Positions 33,265 through 43,374 of a stretch of 64,000 bases of DNA are shown in pieces. The DNA comes from Azolla caroliniana (lineage: Eukaryota; Polypodiophyta): positions 10,230,001-10,294,000 of the forward strand of contig JBHGNT010000009.1 of assembly GCA_043228905.1 (NCBI GenBank), read 5' to 3'. A program made the position numbers and the translations under genes. Within the stretch, counting starts at the first letter, position 1. Each line of letters opens with the position of its first letter. The notes below the pieces were generated by a model. It was not told the DNA's origin, did no database searches, and was given only the letters and a program-made list of their open reading frames with translations.

Positions 33265-35304
33265 ATGGAGGCTCAACAAGCTAACAATATGATGGCGATG
33301 TTCGAACGGATGCTTCAAGAACAACGCACGATGTCGGAGATTTCGGCATCAGTAGAGCGGCTCGTGCAACGCAACGGGCAATTTAATGGTAAGGATGTGT
33401 CGCGATATTTGCAGGACTACAAGGCGGAGATGCTCCGGTGCCGGGCTTCGGAAGGACTGCAAGTGACATCCTTTAACCGGGTGGCGACCGACGGGCTTCA
33501 AGGGAGTATCCACGGGTTGCAACAACAAAATCCGACGTGGGAAGCATTCGAAGAGGCGTTAAAGACCACGTTTGCCATCGAGGACTCCTCCAAGGCAACG
33601 CGGAGGGGATTCGCGGATTGGGTGGAAACGTCGGGTAAGGGGCTGAAGGTCCTCGAAGTGTTTTCGACATTCGAAAGTCGGTTCGGGAGGTTGTCCGCGA
33701 GAGATCAAACTATTCTTGCACCGGACAAAGTCATCATGTTTTTGCGAGCTGTGGACGTCCGGGACCGGAAAGATCTCGGAGTGCTTCTTGAGGACACGAC
33801 CACCGAAAGCGGCCTCACCGAAACATGGGAAAGCGTGCGGGATATCATCGCGCGGTACACGAAGAGGGGGCAATGGCTTGCCAACGAAGAAAAGAGGGTT
33901 TCGGAACCGATTCCGAAACCGAGAACGGGACTGGAAGACCATCAACCGAGGGCTCGGGAGATTACGGCCGAGAAGGGAGTCGACGCGTCTACGGTGGAGC
34001 AGCTGCTGAAGGAGATGGAGAATCTAAAGATCGCGATGGTGAAGAAGTCGGATGACCGCCCCACAAGCTCCAAATATACGGATCGACGGTGCATATGGTG
34101 CGATAGCGCCGAACACGATCGGAGGGATTGCGACGACCATAAGGAGGCGCTACGACGGGATCTCATCTACTACGAGGGAAACCGGATTCATTCGATGGAC
34201 TCTCGGAAGCCACTCCGACCGAACTTCCGGAAAGGCGGCATGAAGAAGGTGCTCGAGGAGGAGTTAGCGGCAAGAAGCAACTATGCGACAACCGCGGGAA
34301 TATGTGTCGGGGAGTCATCGGGAGCGAAGGCGTCTTTCTGGCCGGAGGTGCTAGGAAACACCGAGAAAACCGACTCCAACGATATCCGAAACACCGCGGA
34401 AGGCGTCCGGGAAGCTACGGGATGGGAGTGCCCTGTCGACAAGAATAGCATATACGCCCTGTGTCAATTACATGAGGTGTATGTGGACGAGAAACGACGG
34501 CGCACGGAGGATGCGGCCGGACCATTGAAGATACCGGAAAGCTGGAACTCCAGAGGTAAGGGAAAAGAAAAGGCGACTCCGGCATTCAAGCTCGCCTCGG
34601 ACATAGAACAACAAACCGACTTGAAAAGAGTGTTCGAGGAAAGAATCTTGGATAGCCGGGTAGATTTTTCGCTGCGGGAACTACTCGGAATAGTGAAGAA
34701 GGAGTTTCACGATCTTCTCGTGGATCTCGTGAAAAGGAAGAGACAAAGTACGGAGGAAAATGCTCCAAGGGTGAATGCAAATACCGTTTCAATGAACGAC
34801 ACCGAAGTGGAAGGCGAAATTCCGAACTCCCACTATACAAGGCTACACTGGGCACGTGCGACTACGGAGACTCCGGTCCGAATCGGCAACATCAAAGAAC
34901 CCGTGCTAGCATTGATTGATCACGGATCGGAGATCAACTTGATGTCCAAGGAGTTCTACCGAAAGGGGAAGTGGCCTATAAACACCAACCATGGATGGAA
35001 GATTCGGGCAGCCACGAAAACGACAGAAGACCTATTTGTAGCTTGTCCGGATGTGACGGTAAAGATCGGGGATGTCGAAATTGACCAAAATTTCTTTGTG
35101 CAGGATGAGGTTTCACATTCTGTCATCCTCGGCCAACCCTTTATCACGGCTTCACGGATGGAGACGAAGGTGCTCGATAGTGGTGCGGCTTTTGCGCGAA
35201 TTCGGAGCCAAAACGGAGGGAAATCCGTCCAATTCCTAACGGTGCCGGCAAATCACGAAAGGAACAAGAGGGAACTCTTGTCCCAAGTGAGAATGGATTT
35301 TTAA
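33265..35304 (+). CDS. H gag-protease polyprotein (679 aa)
   Basis: The start is the first ATG after the primer site (MEAQQANNMMAMFERMLQEQ), matching the starts in G and I; the frame stays open upstream into the LTR without another ATG. Residues about 1-240 are a helical capsid-like region. A zinc knuckle CIWCDSAEHDRRDC (CX2CX4HX4C) lies near residue 276, followed by a charged linker. The protease near residue 550 reads ALIDHGSEINLMSKEFY with VILGQPFI downstream, so the usual D-S/T-G is D-H-G. The ORF ends MDF-TAA after five T; pol is in the -1 frame and overlaps. No internal stop is present. It is a retrotransposon protein, not a host gene. Confidence 0.9.
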   Translation: MEAQQANNMMAMFERMLQEQRTMSEISASVERLVQRNGQFNGKDVSRYLQDYKAEMLRCRASEGLQVTSFNRVATDGLQGSIHGLQQQNPTWEAFEEALKTTFAIEDSSKATRRGFADWVETSGKGLKVLEVFSTFESRFGRLSARDQTILAPDKVIMFLRAVDVRDRKDLGVLLEDTTTESGLTETWESVRDIIARYTKRGQWLANEEKRVSEPIPKPRTGLEDHQPRAREITAEKGVDASTVEQLLKEMENLKIAMVKKSDDRPTSSKYTDRRCIWCDSAEHDRRDCDDHKEALRRDLIYYEGNRIHSMDSRKPLRPNFRKGGMKKVLEEELAARSNYATTAGICVGESSGAKASFWPEVLGNTEKTDSNDIRNTAEGVREATGWECPVDKNSIYALCQLHEVYVDEKRRRTEDAAGPLKIPESWNSRGKGKEKATPAFKLASDIEQQTDLKRVFEERILDSRVDFSLRELLGIVKKEFHDLLVDLVKRKRQSTEENAPRVNANTVSMNDTEVEGEIPNSHYTRLHWARATTETPVRIGNIKEPVLALIDHGSEINLMSKEFYRKGKWPINTNHGWKIRAATKTTEDLFVACPDVTVKIGDVEIDQNFFVQDEVSHSVILGQPFITASRMETKVLDSGAAFARIRSQNGGKSVQFLTVPANHERNKRELLSQVRMDF

Positions 35305-38300
35305 AGCGGACTGTTGCGGAGTGGGGAAGTGATAGTCCGAGAAGCCCTGATACCCCACACAGGAAGAAAACTCTCGGAGCAAAACAAGTACGAATCGGCC
35401 CGGATGGGGCATCTACGTACACGGCCGTAACTGGAGGGATGAAGAAACAATACCGACAAGTGGAGGATAAGTTACGGTCGGCATCAATAATAAAAGAAGA
35501 CGAAGAAATCGTGGGAGTGATCGAGGAAGTGTTCTATGGGAATACACTACAACGGCTTGAAGAGCTTGCGGAGGATAAAAGCCAAGGGAACCGGGTAGTC
35601 CTGGTGGAATCGGTCGAGATGTACGAGATCGTTGCGAAAATGGGGCCGGATGTGCTCCGCAAAGAAGAAGCAATGGTAAGTACGAAATACAAGACCGTGG
35701 AGAAGAAGGTGAAACCGGCCGCGGGACCACTACCCGCCGATAGCGAACAAAAGAAGAAAGAAGTCTCGGGAGATCCGACACTTCGGAAGTCCGTGGATAT
35801 CGGACATGCCTTCACAGATGAGACCCGGAAGAAACTTCGGATCAGTGGAGGTGGGTTCCTCTTACAAGAAGAAGAAAAACGGTTTCGAGAGATGTTGGAG
35901 CAACATGGCAAAGCATTCGCGTTCACATCGAGGGAGATCGGATGCATTGATCCAAAGATAGTGGAGCCGATGGTGATTTTCACGATTGATCATGTACCGT
36001 GGAACCTGAAGCCGATTCCGGTGCCACGGGCGCATATTCCGAAAGTCATCGACTTGCTCAAGGAGAAGGTGGCGATGGGGATTCTAGAGCCATCAAGTGC
36101 TCCGTACTCAAATCGATGGTTTACGGTTCCGAAGAAGAATGGGTCACTCCGATTCATCCAAGACTTGCAACTGGTGAACAAGGTCACGATCCGGAACTCG
36201 GGAGTCGGTCCGATAGTGGACGAATTCGCGTAAGCTTTTGCCGGACGTGCGATATACTCCATCGGGGACCTATACTCGGGGTATGATCAATTCCAACTAG
36301 CTGTGGAGAGCCGAGACATCACTACCATGCGGACACCGATAGGACTAGTTCGAATGTGCACACTACCACAAGGAGCGACAAACTCGGTTGCACATATGAT
36401 GAACGCGATGAACAAGGTGCTTCGAGATTGCATCCCGGAGATAACGATGCCGTTTCTAGATGACATTCCGATGAAAGGATGCGCGGTGGAAGAAAAAGAT
36501 GAGACTATGGATGATCGGGGATGCCGAAAGTTCGTGGTCGACCATATTCATGATTGCGAGAAAGTGTTGCGAAAGCTAGAAGATGTGCACCTAACACTTT
36601 CCGGGGAGAAATCGGCATTCGGGCAAGAAGAAATATTGGTGGTCGGACATCTATGTGGACCCTACGGCCGAAGACCGTCACCAACAAAGATCGATGCGAT
36701 TCAAGCTATGAAGGAAGTATGTGAGTCAACATCGGAAGTCCGAAGGTTTCTGGGTGCGTGTGCATTCTATCACATATGGATTCCGCACTATGCACATATA
36801 GCGGACCCGCTCTATCACTTGTTGCGGAAAGGTAAGAAATTCGAGTGGAAACCGGAACACACTAAAGCCATGAGGAAGCTCAAGAAGACACTATGGAGGG
36901 CGGAATCACTTAGGAAGCCAAGCTACGAGCGGCCAATCATAGTAACGGTTGATACAAATCCAACCGGTATCGGGTGGGTCATCAATCAAGCCGACTCGGA
37001 TGGTTCGCGGTATCCGATCCGATTTGGAGCAAAGGTCCTCAATGAAAGGCAACGCGGATATGCACAAGTCAAAAGAGAATTGTGGGGAGTCGTGTCGGCG
37101 ATAAAATCGGATCGGGATTATTTGATCGGAGCTGAAGTGGTGATCGAGACGGATTGTCTTCCGATACTCGGGATGATGCGGTGTTGTACGATACCGGATG
37201 TGGCTATGCTAAGGTGGATTGCATATGTCAAGTCACTTAATCCGGAGGTTCGACACATCTCGGGGAAGGACAACGCGGTAGCGGACATGTTATCGAGGGC
37301 GCGGTTTGAAGACGACATAACCGAATCAGATAATGAAGAAGTTTCTGAAGACTACTTCACGTCAGAACACATATGCCGAGTGAACGTGATCCGAGAATTC
37401 CGGGAAGAAGAATACGAGGGGGAAACCTTGATGATCGGGAAGATGCTACAAGAGGTCGAGGATTCAACCAATGATAAAGAAAGGAGAGCCGAGATCCGAA
37501 GGAAGAAGAGGCAAGTCCAAAAGTTCTTCTTGGAAAACGGTTTAATATGGAGGACGCCGAAAAGACCGGATGGGATACCACTTCGAGTAGTTGGGACGAA
37601 AGAGCAACGAAACCGGATAATGTCCGAGTTCCACGAATCCGATTGGGCTGGACATCGAGGAACATGGGCAACTTTTGTGAAAATCAAGCAAAGATATTGG
37701 TGGAAGAACATGTATAAAGATGTCGCGGAGTTCACAGAAAGCTGCGAGAAATGTCAAGTCTACTCCGGGGTCCGACACCGAGATGAGCTGCATCCGACAT
37801 TCTCACCGACAATCAACTTCAAGTGGATGGTCGACATTGTAGCTATGCCGACCGGGATTGGACAAAAGAAATACTTGGTGTTAGCTCGAGAAGATCTCAC
37901 AAACCAAGTTGAAGGTTGAGCGCTTCGGAGGAAAACGTGTGCCGCGGTGTGCCAATTTCTTTTGGAAGAAGTGTTTTGTAGGTACGGCTGCGTAGGACAA
38001 GTGATTGCAGACCGGGGAGAACTCGACTCGGACAAAGCTAGGGGATTCTTCGCCAAACATGGAGTTCGGTTAACGTTGACAACGGCCTACAATCCGGAGG
38101 CCAACGGGAAGATCGAACGAGGACATAGTCCGATCGTGAAAGCACTTGCGAAGGCATGCGACGGAAGGGTGAAGGATTGGCCACAAATGCTTCCGTATGC
38201 ACTATGGGCGGATCGGACGACGCATAGCTCCGTGACCGGTTACATGCCGGCAGAACTCATGACCGGACAAGCACCGGTAATGCCAACGGAAACCGCAATC

Positions 38301-38906
38301 GCGACATGGACAATACTACCGTGGAAGGAAGAGATGAGCCGGGAAGAACTACTAGCGGTCCGGATACGACAACTGGAGGGAAGACCGAAAGATGTAGCGG
38401 AAGCGTCACGCCGACAACAAGAAGCACGGTTCCGGAACAAAAGCCGGTTCGACACAAAGCACCGACTACGACCGAGGAGGATTGAAGAAGGAGATTGGGT
38501 GATCGTCTATGATAGTAGCTTGGACCATCAACATACAACGATGCGGAAATTCGCGAAAAGGTGGTTCGGGCCGTACGAGGTTCGGCAGGTCTTCGACAAC
38601 GGGACGTACCGACTGTCCGAGTTGGATGGAACAATACTACGAGTGCCTATAGCCGGGAAGCGGGTGAAGATTTTCAAGAAGCGGACCGACGACAAACCTT
38701 ATGTGATCCAAGTCGAGGCCGACAACGAGGAGCAATCGGACGAAGACCACAATGATGCGGGAATCGAAGAAAGTGGATTACAACTCATAGTCGACATAAG
38801 GGGAGAATCGGAGGAAGCTTCGGATGAAGACGGATACGAAGAATCAAGAACTTCGGCACATACCGGAGGATGTGCGGGTTTGGAGGGGGCGAGTGTCGTA
38901 GTGTAG
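35284..38906 (+). pseudogene. H pol (RT, RNase H, integrase) with two nonsense codons
   Basis: One frame, -1 relative to gag-protease, is open from before the gag stop to a stop 13 bases inside the 3' LTR. It is broken only by TAA at 36231 and TGA at 37917, each one base from a sense codon. RT has IPVPRAHIPKVIDLLKEKVA, the DLYSGYDQFQL motif and catalytic MPFLDDIPMKG. RNase H has VTVDTNPTGIGWV and ETDCLPILGM. Integrase has H-H-C-C (HESDWAGHRG, CEKCQ), Asp in VDIVAMPTG, Asp in IADRGELDSD and Glu in NGKIERGH, then FGPYEVRQVFDNGTYRL (GPY/F). There is no chromodomain. The RT and integrase signatures differ from CRM, Tekay, Reina, Athila and Tat. Confidence 0.9.
38882..38893 (+). promoter_or_regulatory. 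Polypurine tract of H
   Basis: GGAGGGGGCGAG directly precedes the 3' LTR. Confidence 0.8.
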
Positions 38907-39717
38907 GTTGCACACTATGTGGAAATTATATTTTTGTCCCTCCGGATAGAGAATGGAGTGCTCGGTGAGAACCGGAAGAAAACGGCATACCGGCAAGGAG
39001 GAAAACAGCATACCGGCAAGGAAGAAAACGGCATACCGGCAAGGAAGAGCCGGATAAAGAGACATAAATGTAAAAAAAAAAAGGAAATACTCACTACTAC
39101 GCAAGGCGTGATTCGAACTCTACACCTCCACGTAGCCAAACCTCAACTTTACCATTATGCTACCTTACCTTTAGTGTTCTATAAATAGATTTAATAACTA
39201 TAAGTCCTTTATTTGCGCCTACCTTTATTAAAAGGTAAATCATGCATTTTTAGAGTGCGTGAATATTTTATAGAAAAACGCAAGCAACTAAAAAAGTGAC
39301 TCATGCACATCTAGCGTGCATGAGCACTATATTTAGCAAATAAAAGCAAGGATTAGAAAGGCATCACATGCACATTTAGTGTGCATGAACATATGAGAAA
39401 AAGCATGTAGCTATGCTTAGTCTCTCCCATTACTATATAAGGATGGGGAGCACATTGTAGTTTTTGTTGATTATTTGGATTAAGTATTAATCAATACAAA
39501 AATTATTCGTGGGATTCACGATTTATACATCTACTTCTCTCTTAACACCCTAAGTACCAATTAATATAGTATACTCGTGTGATTCACGAGTTTCTTATCT
39601 TTCTCTTCGCTATTTATTCATAATTAATCTCTATCTCACGAACTTCTTTCTCCTAGTCCAAGACCTCTGTGGTTCCCACCCGACTCACGCAACGATCCGG
39701 AGCCGAAAGGCACGACA
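38894..39717 (+). repeat. 3' LTR of H (824 bp)
   Basis: Same ends as the 5' LTR but only three 23-bp units. The length difference of 22 is explained by one unit less and one extra A in an A-run. Confidence 0.93.
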
Positions 39718-39721
39718 ACGT

Positions 39722-39888
39722 GCCTGAAGAGCACTTTGAGATTGCCGAAGTTCAGTCATCTGTTGAGCGGTGAAACTAAGGTATTGGGTTATTTGCGAAA
39801 AATACATCTCAATGGACATTTGTCCAGGAGGATTCCCTTGAGTTCCTTCCGCTTGAGCAGATGACATCGGGTCGTTATTTTGAGCCAT
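39722..39888 (-). pseudogene. F gag N-terminus
   Basis: The ATG at 39888 opens MAQNNDPMSSAQAEGTQGNP, then ITQYLSFTAQQMTELRQSQS, and is cut by H at 39721. Removing H joins it in frame to RVISLQRETNKPDEQ at 32376. Family member F3 keeps the same start. Confidence 0.88.
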
Positions 39889-41583
39889 TAAATGATTATT
39901 TCTGGAAAAGAAATAGGATAAGGTTAGAGAGATAGTCATAACATCATGTCGTGATGTAAACATATCATGGGCGAACATTAATCGATATCATTATCTCACG
40001 TCAATACCCCTTTAGACATATGAGATGAGGTTCAAGATCAGGTTACTATGGTAACACAAAGGTGTTTTAAAAACTATGGGGGTGACAATTTAATGTCTTT
40101 CCCTGATCTCTATATCAATTTTTTCATGGCGGCTCCCTGAGGCTCAACCATGTATGTTCGCGTCATGAATAGTTTATACACGAAAAAAATGTTAACAATA
40201 AACTATGTTTCGGTGCCCACATATGTGGTTTCGTCTCTTTAATTCCTATTACGAGGACCCTGAAGTGCACTTAGACCTTAAGTCTAAACATGTGTTATAA
40301 TCGTATGTATCAACGATGATGTATGGTCTTGGTCATATTTGAACTCGAGACCTTGAGAACAAATACATTAAACACTTGAGCCAACCAAATAGATTGCTCT
40401 TCTTTGAATGTTTAATGGTTAATGCGTATAAGAGATATGCAAGGCATTTGCCCATATATGTTTTTTTAAAAGAAACATATATGTCAAGAGTCCTTATTTC
40501 GCCCTCATTTACTACAACTATGTTGGTACATTACCTAACCTAAAGTCTCGTAATTACGATGGCATACGCCAAAGTGCAACCTAATGGTCAAGCCAAATGA
40601 GCCCTCTTTTCGTAGTAGGCCCATGTGGCCCATCACATGGTCACGTCATTACGAATGCCTCTCGTAAGAATGATCTCATGGTGGCATCGTATCCATGTAA
40701 TGAGGGAGGGATGTTGGATACGTGTGTCATAGGAGTGGCCTCACATGAAGTGGGTCAAGCCCTACGTACTCAACATCATTATGGCTATAGGCATTTCTTT
40801 ACGTAACGAAATATTGAAGTCACCAACGGGGATTTCAACAATAAAAAATTGTTGAAAAAAGGGATGGTGACAACGCTATTCTCACAAAAATGTGAGGACG
40901 GCCACCAAGATCCTTTCCCCAAAAAGGAAAACATTCGATTTAAAATCACGTAATAACTTATATATACATATGTATATTATCACATATATACGATCAACTA
41001 CGTATACACGTGACCACATATGCCTATATTAAACAAACTGTTATATTTAATGGCCAAAAATGACGTAATCGAGATACATAATTGAGATACGTAATCGAGG
41101 CATATACCTCTACGCACAAGAGACATACAAAAATAAGGGTTAATCGTAATACACAATTGAGGTATTGACCTCTTACGCATACAAGATCAAACGCATATCA
41201 TTTACAACGAATCAAGGTATTGACCTCATACGTAAACGTAAGATATGTTTGTGAACGTAATACACAATTGAGGTATTAACCTCGTGCGCTACGACACTCA
41301 TCACATATTCAATATACGTCAAATGAGGTATTGACCTCATACACATATGTAAACGTTTTATACAACCAATGAATTACCACGACAACATCATTGAATTAAT
41401 GAAAAAAAATCTACATATTAACCATACACATGATTAGATGGGAGAAGAAAAAATAGACAAAAAAAACAAGAAATATTACCGAAGTTCCTTTATTGATCCT
41501 TGTCTGCATGAAGGCCGATCGCACGTAGATTGATCGCCATCATCAAGAACGCAAAAGACAACAAAAGAAACATTAGAAAATGA
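39889..41583 (-). other. F leader (5' untranslated region), with a tRNA-like segment
   Basis: About 1.7 kb separate primer site and gag, long for a gypsy leader but conserved in F3 (12176-13638). Repeated short strings (GAGGTATTGACCTCATACG and variants, with TCAATACC on the other strand) occur every 50-70 bases at 41090-41350. Near 40330-40400 the minus strand has TTGGTTGGCTCAAGTG and GAGTTCAAATATG, an A-box/B-box pair like a SINE head. Confidence 0.7.
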
Positions 41584-41595
41584 GCTATGATACCA
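41584..41595 (-). promoter_or_regulatory. Primer-binding site of F
   Basis: The minus strand reads TGGTATCATAGC, the initiator-Met primer site with one mismatch, two bases inside the LTR end. Confidence 0.85.
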
Positions 41596-41597
41596 AC

Positions 41598-42052
41598 TGT
41601 TAGAGACATAGACTAATGTAAGCATTAGATAAGGATAGAATATAGATCTAGATAGAGAGGAGAGAGAAAAAGAAGGGTGCCGATCCACCCGACCACCCCC
41701 AAGCGAAGGGATCAAGACGGACTCGAGCCTCGATCGGCGTCCCATACCACCATCGTGTCGTCGAGTCGTACCTGGTGCTAGCGCGCTCGCTACAAGAGTT
41801 GACCCACCACAAGATAGAGTCTCGACGTAGTCCACAAGATGATCAAATGAGGGTAGCTAGGCCTCTTATTTATAGCGATACCCAAGGCCCCCAACCATGT
41901 TCACACTTGGCCTAATGGGTTGTCTCAATCCTGAGAATTAAAAGTAATCCTCCCCTTCTTTACACTCTTGTTTAACCCTCTCACTTATCCACATGTATAG
42001 AATACTACGGTAAATTCTCACCATGGGATATTATATGGTCATGCCCGTAACA
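41598..42052 (-). repeat. 5' LTR of F (455 bp)
   Basis: Same length and ends as the 3' LTR, with about 16 differences by eye. The flank ATGTG (42053-42057) equals that at 24153-24157. Confidence 0.94.
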
Positions 42053-42333
42053 ATGTGAGTAGTGGTTGCGTAGCTATGGGGAAGGGGAATGACACATGTT
42101 AATCAAAAAAATTTAGAAGGCTCTACTAGAGGCATACGAAGTATCTCTAGATTCCTCTAAGTGAGGCAAATCTATTGAACTTTATTTCACTCAAATCGGA
42201 GCTATAGCAAGGTAGATATAAGCCTTGCAAGATTAGTGGTTGATAAAGAAGAAACCTTGGTATTTTGAAAGTTCTGAGGACAATTGGTGAATCCTTATTC
42301 CACATTCTTTGTCTTAAAGTTTATCAAGCATAT

Positions 42334-42482
42334 TGTGAAATGCACATAAGAGATGAAAACCAGCCTAATTAGCGTCTTACTTCTTACTCAATTTATAGTT
42401 CATACAAAGGTACCCATTTGGGTTTGCTTAGCTAAAAAGGGTGTGCTAAAAGGGTGGCACAAAGGCACACATGCACACAACA
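42334..42482 (-). repeat. 3' LTR of K (149 bp)
   Basis: The minus strand starts TGTTGTGTGCATGTG. It is the longer copy, retaining about 13 bp (near 42440) missing from the other. Confidence 0.83.
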
Positions 42483-42654
42483 TTCCCCCCCTGAGAGAAA
42501 CAAGGAGGTTTACAACATGGGGAAAGGACGGGGGTCAGAAGATGGGCCTAGGGTGGCATGTTGGCACTTGGTTTGGAATGGGCCTCAATGGACGATTCTG
42601 GTGGGACGCCCATACAGTGCTCGAAAAGGGTTTATTCGTGCGGCAACCTCATGC

Positions 42655-42830
42655 TTGAGGGTCTTGTTGAGGCGTTTGGTGAGGCCATTGGTGTGAAGAT
42701 GGTATGAGGACATAAACACCTCCTAGACACCTAGTTGAGCTGGAACGACGTTGAGGACATCCCCGTGAAACTGGAGACCCTGATCAGATAATAGTTGGAC
42801 GAGGCTAGTGATGGAAAACGAGCTAGCAAT
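42655..42830 (-). pseudogene. Gypsy integrase fragment inside K
   Basis: The minus-strand frame reads LLSDQGLQFHGDVLNVVPAQ then SSYHLHTNGLTKRLNKTLKH, matching the middle of a gypsy integrase core (LVSDRGTQF, SYHPQTNGLTERFNKTL) with the second catalytic Asp present. About 60 residues survive, with one stop. It would have been part of the DNA-joining enzyme. Confidence 0.8.
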
Positions 42831-42833
42831 TGG

Positions 42834-43142
42834 CGAAGAAACATCAATCGCTCTTGTGGACTAAGGGCCACCTGGACTTGGCTGAGGTGGGGGACAGGAG
42901 GGCTATCATGTAGGAGGGGGATCAGGGGAAGATCAATTGGCAAAGAAACATCAATCGCTCCCGTGGACTGAGGGCCACTTGGACTTGGCTGAGGTGGGGG
43001 ACAAGAGGGCTATCGTGTAGGAGGGGAATCAGGGGAAGATCAATTGGCGGAGAAACATCAATCGCTCTTGTGGACTAAGGGTCACCTGGACTTGGTTGAG
43101 GTGGGGGACACGAGGGCTATCGTGTAGGAGGGGGATCAGAGA
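42834..43142. repeat. Three tandem 107-bp units inside K
   Basis: Units begin GAAACATCAATCGCTC near 42838, 42945 and 43052, each containing GGACTTGG-TGAGGTGGGGG and GAGGGCTATC-TGTAGGAG. The copies differ at only a few positions. Confidence 0.9.
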
Positions 43143-43219
43143 AACTCGTGGGACAAGAAGTTAGTGAGCAACCTAAGGTGAGGGGGAAGAGGTGGATGCT
43201 TGAACGTGGGGGACTGGTA

Positions 43220-43235
43220 CCCCGCATCTCCACCA
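43220..43235 (-). promoter_or_regulatory. Primer-binding site of K, tRNA-Ala type
   Basis: The minus strand reads TGGTGGAGATGCGGGG, the complement of the plant alanine tRNA 3' end (CCCCGCATCTCCACCA) over 16 bases, three bases inside the LTR. Confidence 0.78.
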
Positions 43236-43238
43236 ATA

Positions 43239-43374
43239 TGTGAAGTGCACATAAGAGATCAAAACCAACCTAGTTAGCTTCTTACTTGTTACTCAATTTA
43301 TAGTTCATACAAAGGTACCCATTTTGGTTGGCTTCACTAAAAAGGGTGGCACAAAGGCACACATGCACACCACA
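43239..43374 (-). repeat. 5' LTR of K (136 bp)
   Basis: The minus strand starts TGTGGTGTGCATGTG at 43374 and ends beside the primer site. ATAT follows at 43375. Confidence 0.83.

Larger units (their letters stand above)
32381..39717 (+). mobile_element. Near-complete Ty3/gypsy element H of an unusual lineage
   Basis: LTRs 32381-33226 and 38894-39717 start TGTCGTAGTG and end GGCACGACA. The target duplication is ACGT (32377-32380 and 39718-39721); removing H plus one ACGT rejoins F gag in frame. The interior has gag-protease (33265-35304) and a -1-frame pol (about 35284-38906) with RT, RNase H and integrase but no chromodomain. The LTRs differ by about five substitutions, one base in an A-run and one 23-bp repeat unit, so insertion is recent and later than F. 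Confidence 0.95.
24158..42052 (-). mobile_element. Ty3/gypsy chromodomain element F, hosting nested G and H
   Basis: Minus-strand order: 5' LTR 42052-41598, primer site, 1.7-kb leader, gag from 39888, protease, reverse transcriptase, integrase end with chromodomain-like tail, purine tract, 3' LTR 24612-24158. Both LTRs are 455 bp and differ at about 16 positions by eye. The whole is flanked by ATGTG (24153-24157 and 42053-42057). H (32381-39717) sits in gag. G (25064-30105) sits in pol, and a deletion at its left joint removed the RNase H and most of the integrase of F. Confidence 0.92.
42334..43374 (-). mobile_element. Mini LTR element K (1.04 kb), internally deleted gypsy
   Basis: LTR-like repeats of 149 bp (42334-42482) and 136 bp (43239-43374) begin TGTGAARTGCACATAAGAG. 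On the minus strand the right copy is followed by a tRNA-Ala-type primer site, and the left copy is preceded by the purine tract CAGGGGGGGAATGT. ATAT flanks both sides. The interior holds a short integrase fragment and three 107-bp repeats. Size resembles a TRIM, but the integrase piece shows descent from a gypsy element. Confidence 0.85.

Noticed and set aside
33473-38634. Minus-strand frames opposite H gag-pol
   Set aside because: They mirror the codon structure of the plus-strand polyprotein and carry no motif of their own.
42334-43374. Classical TRIM element
   Set aside because: Size and short LTRs fit, but an integrase fragment inside shows it is an internally deleted gypsy element.
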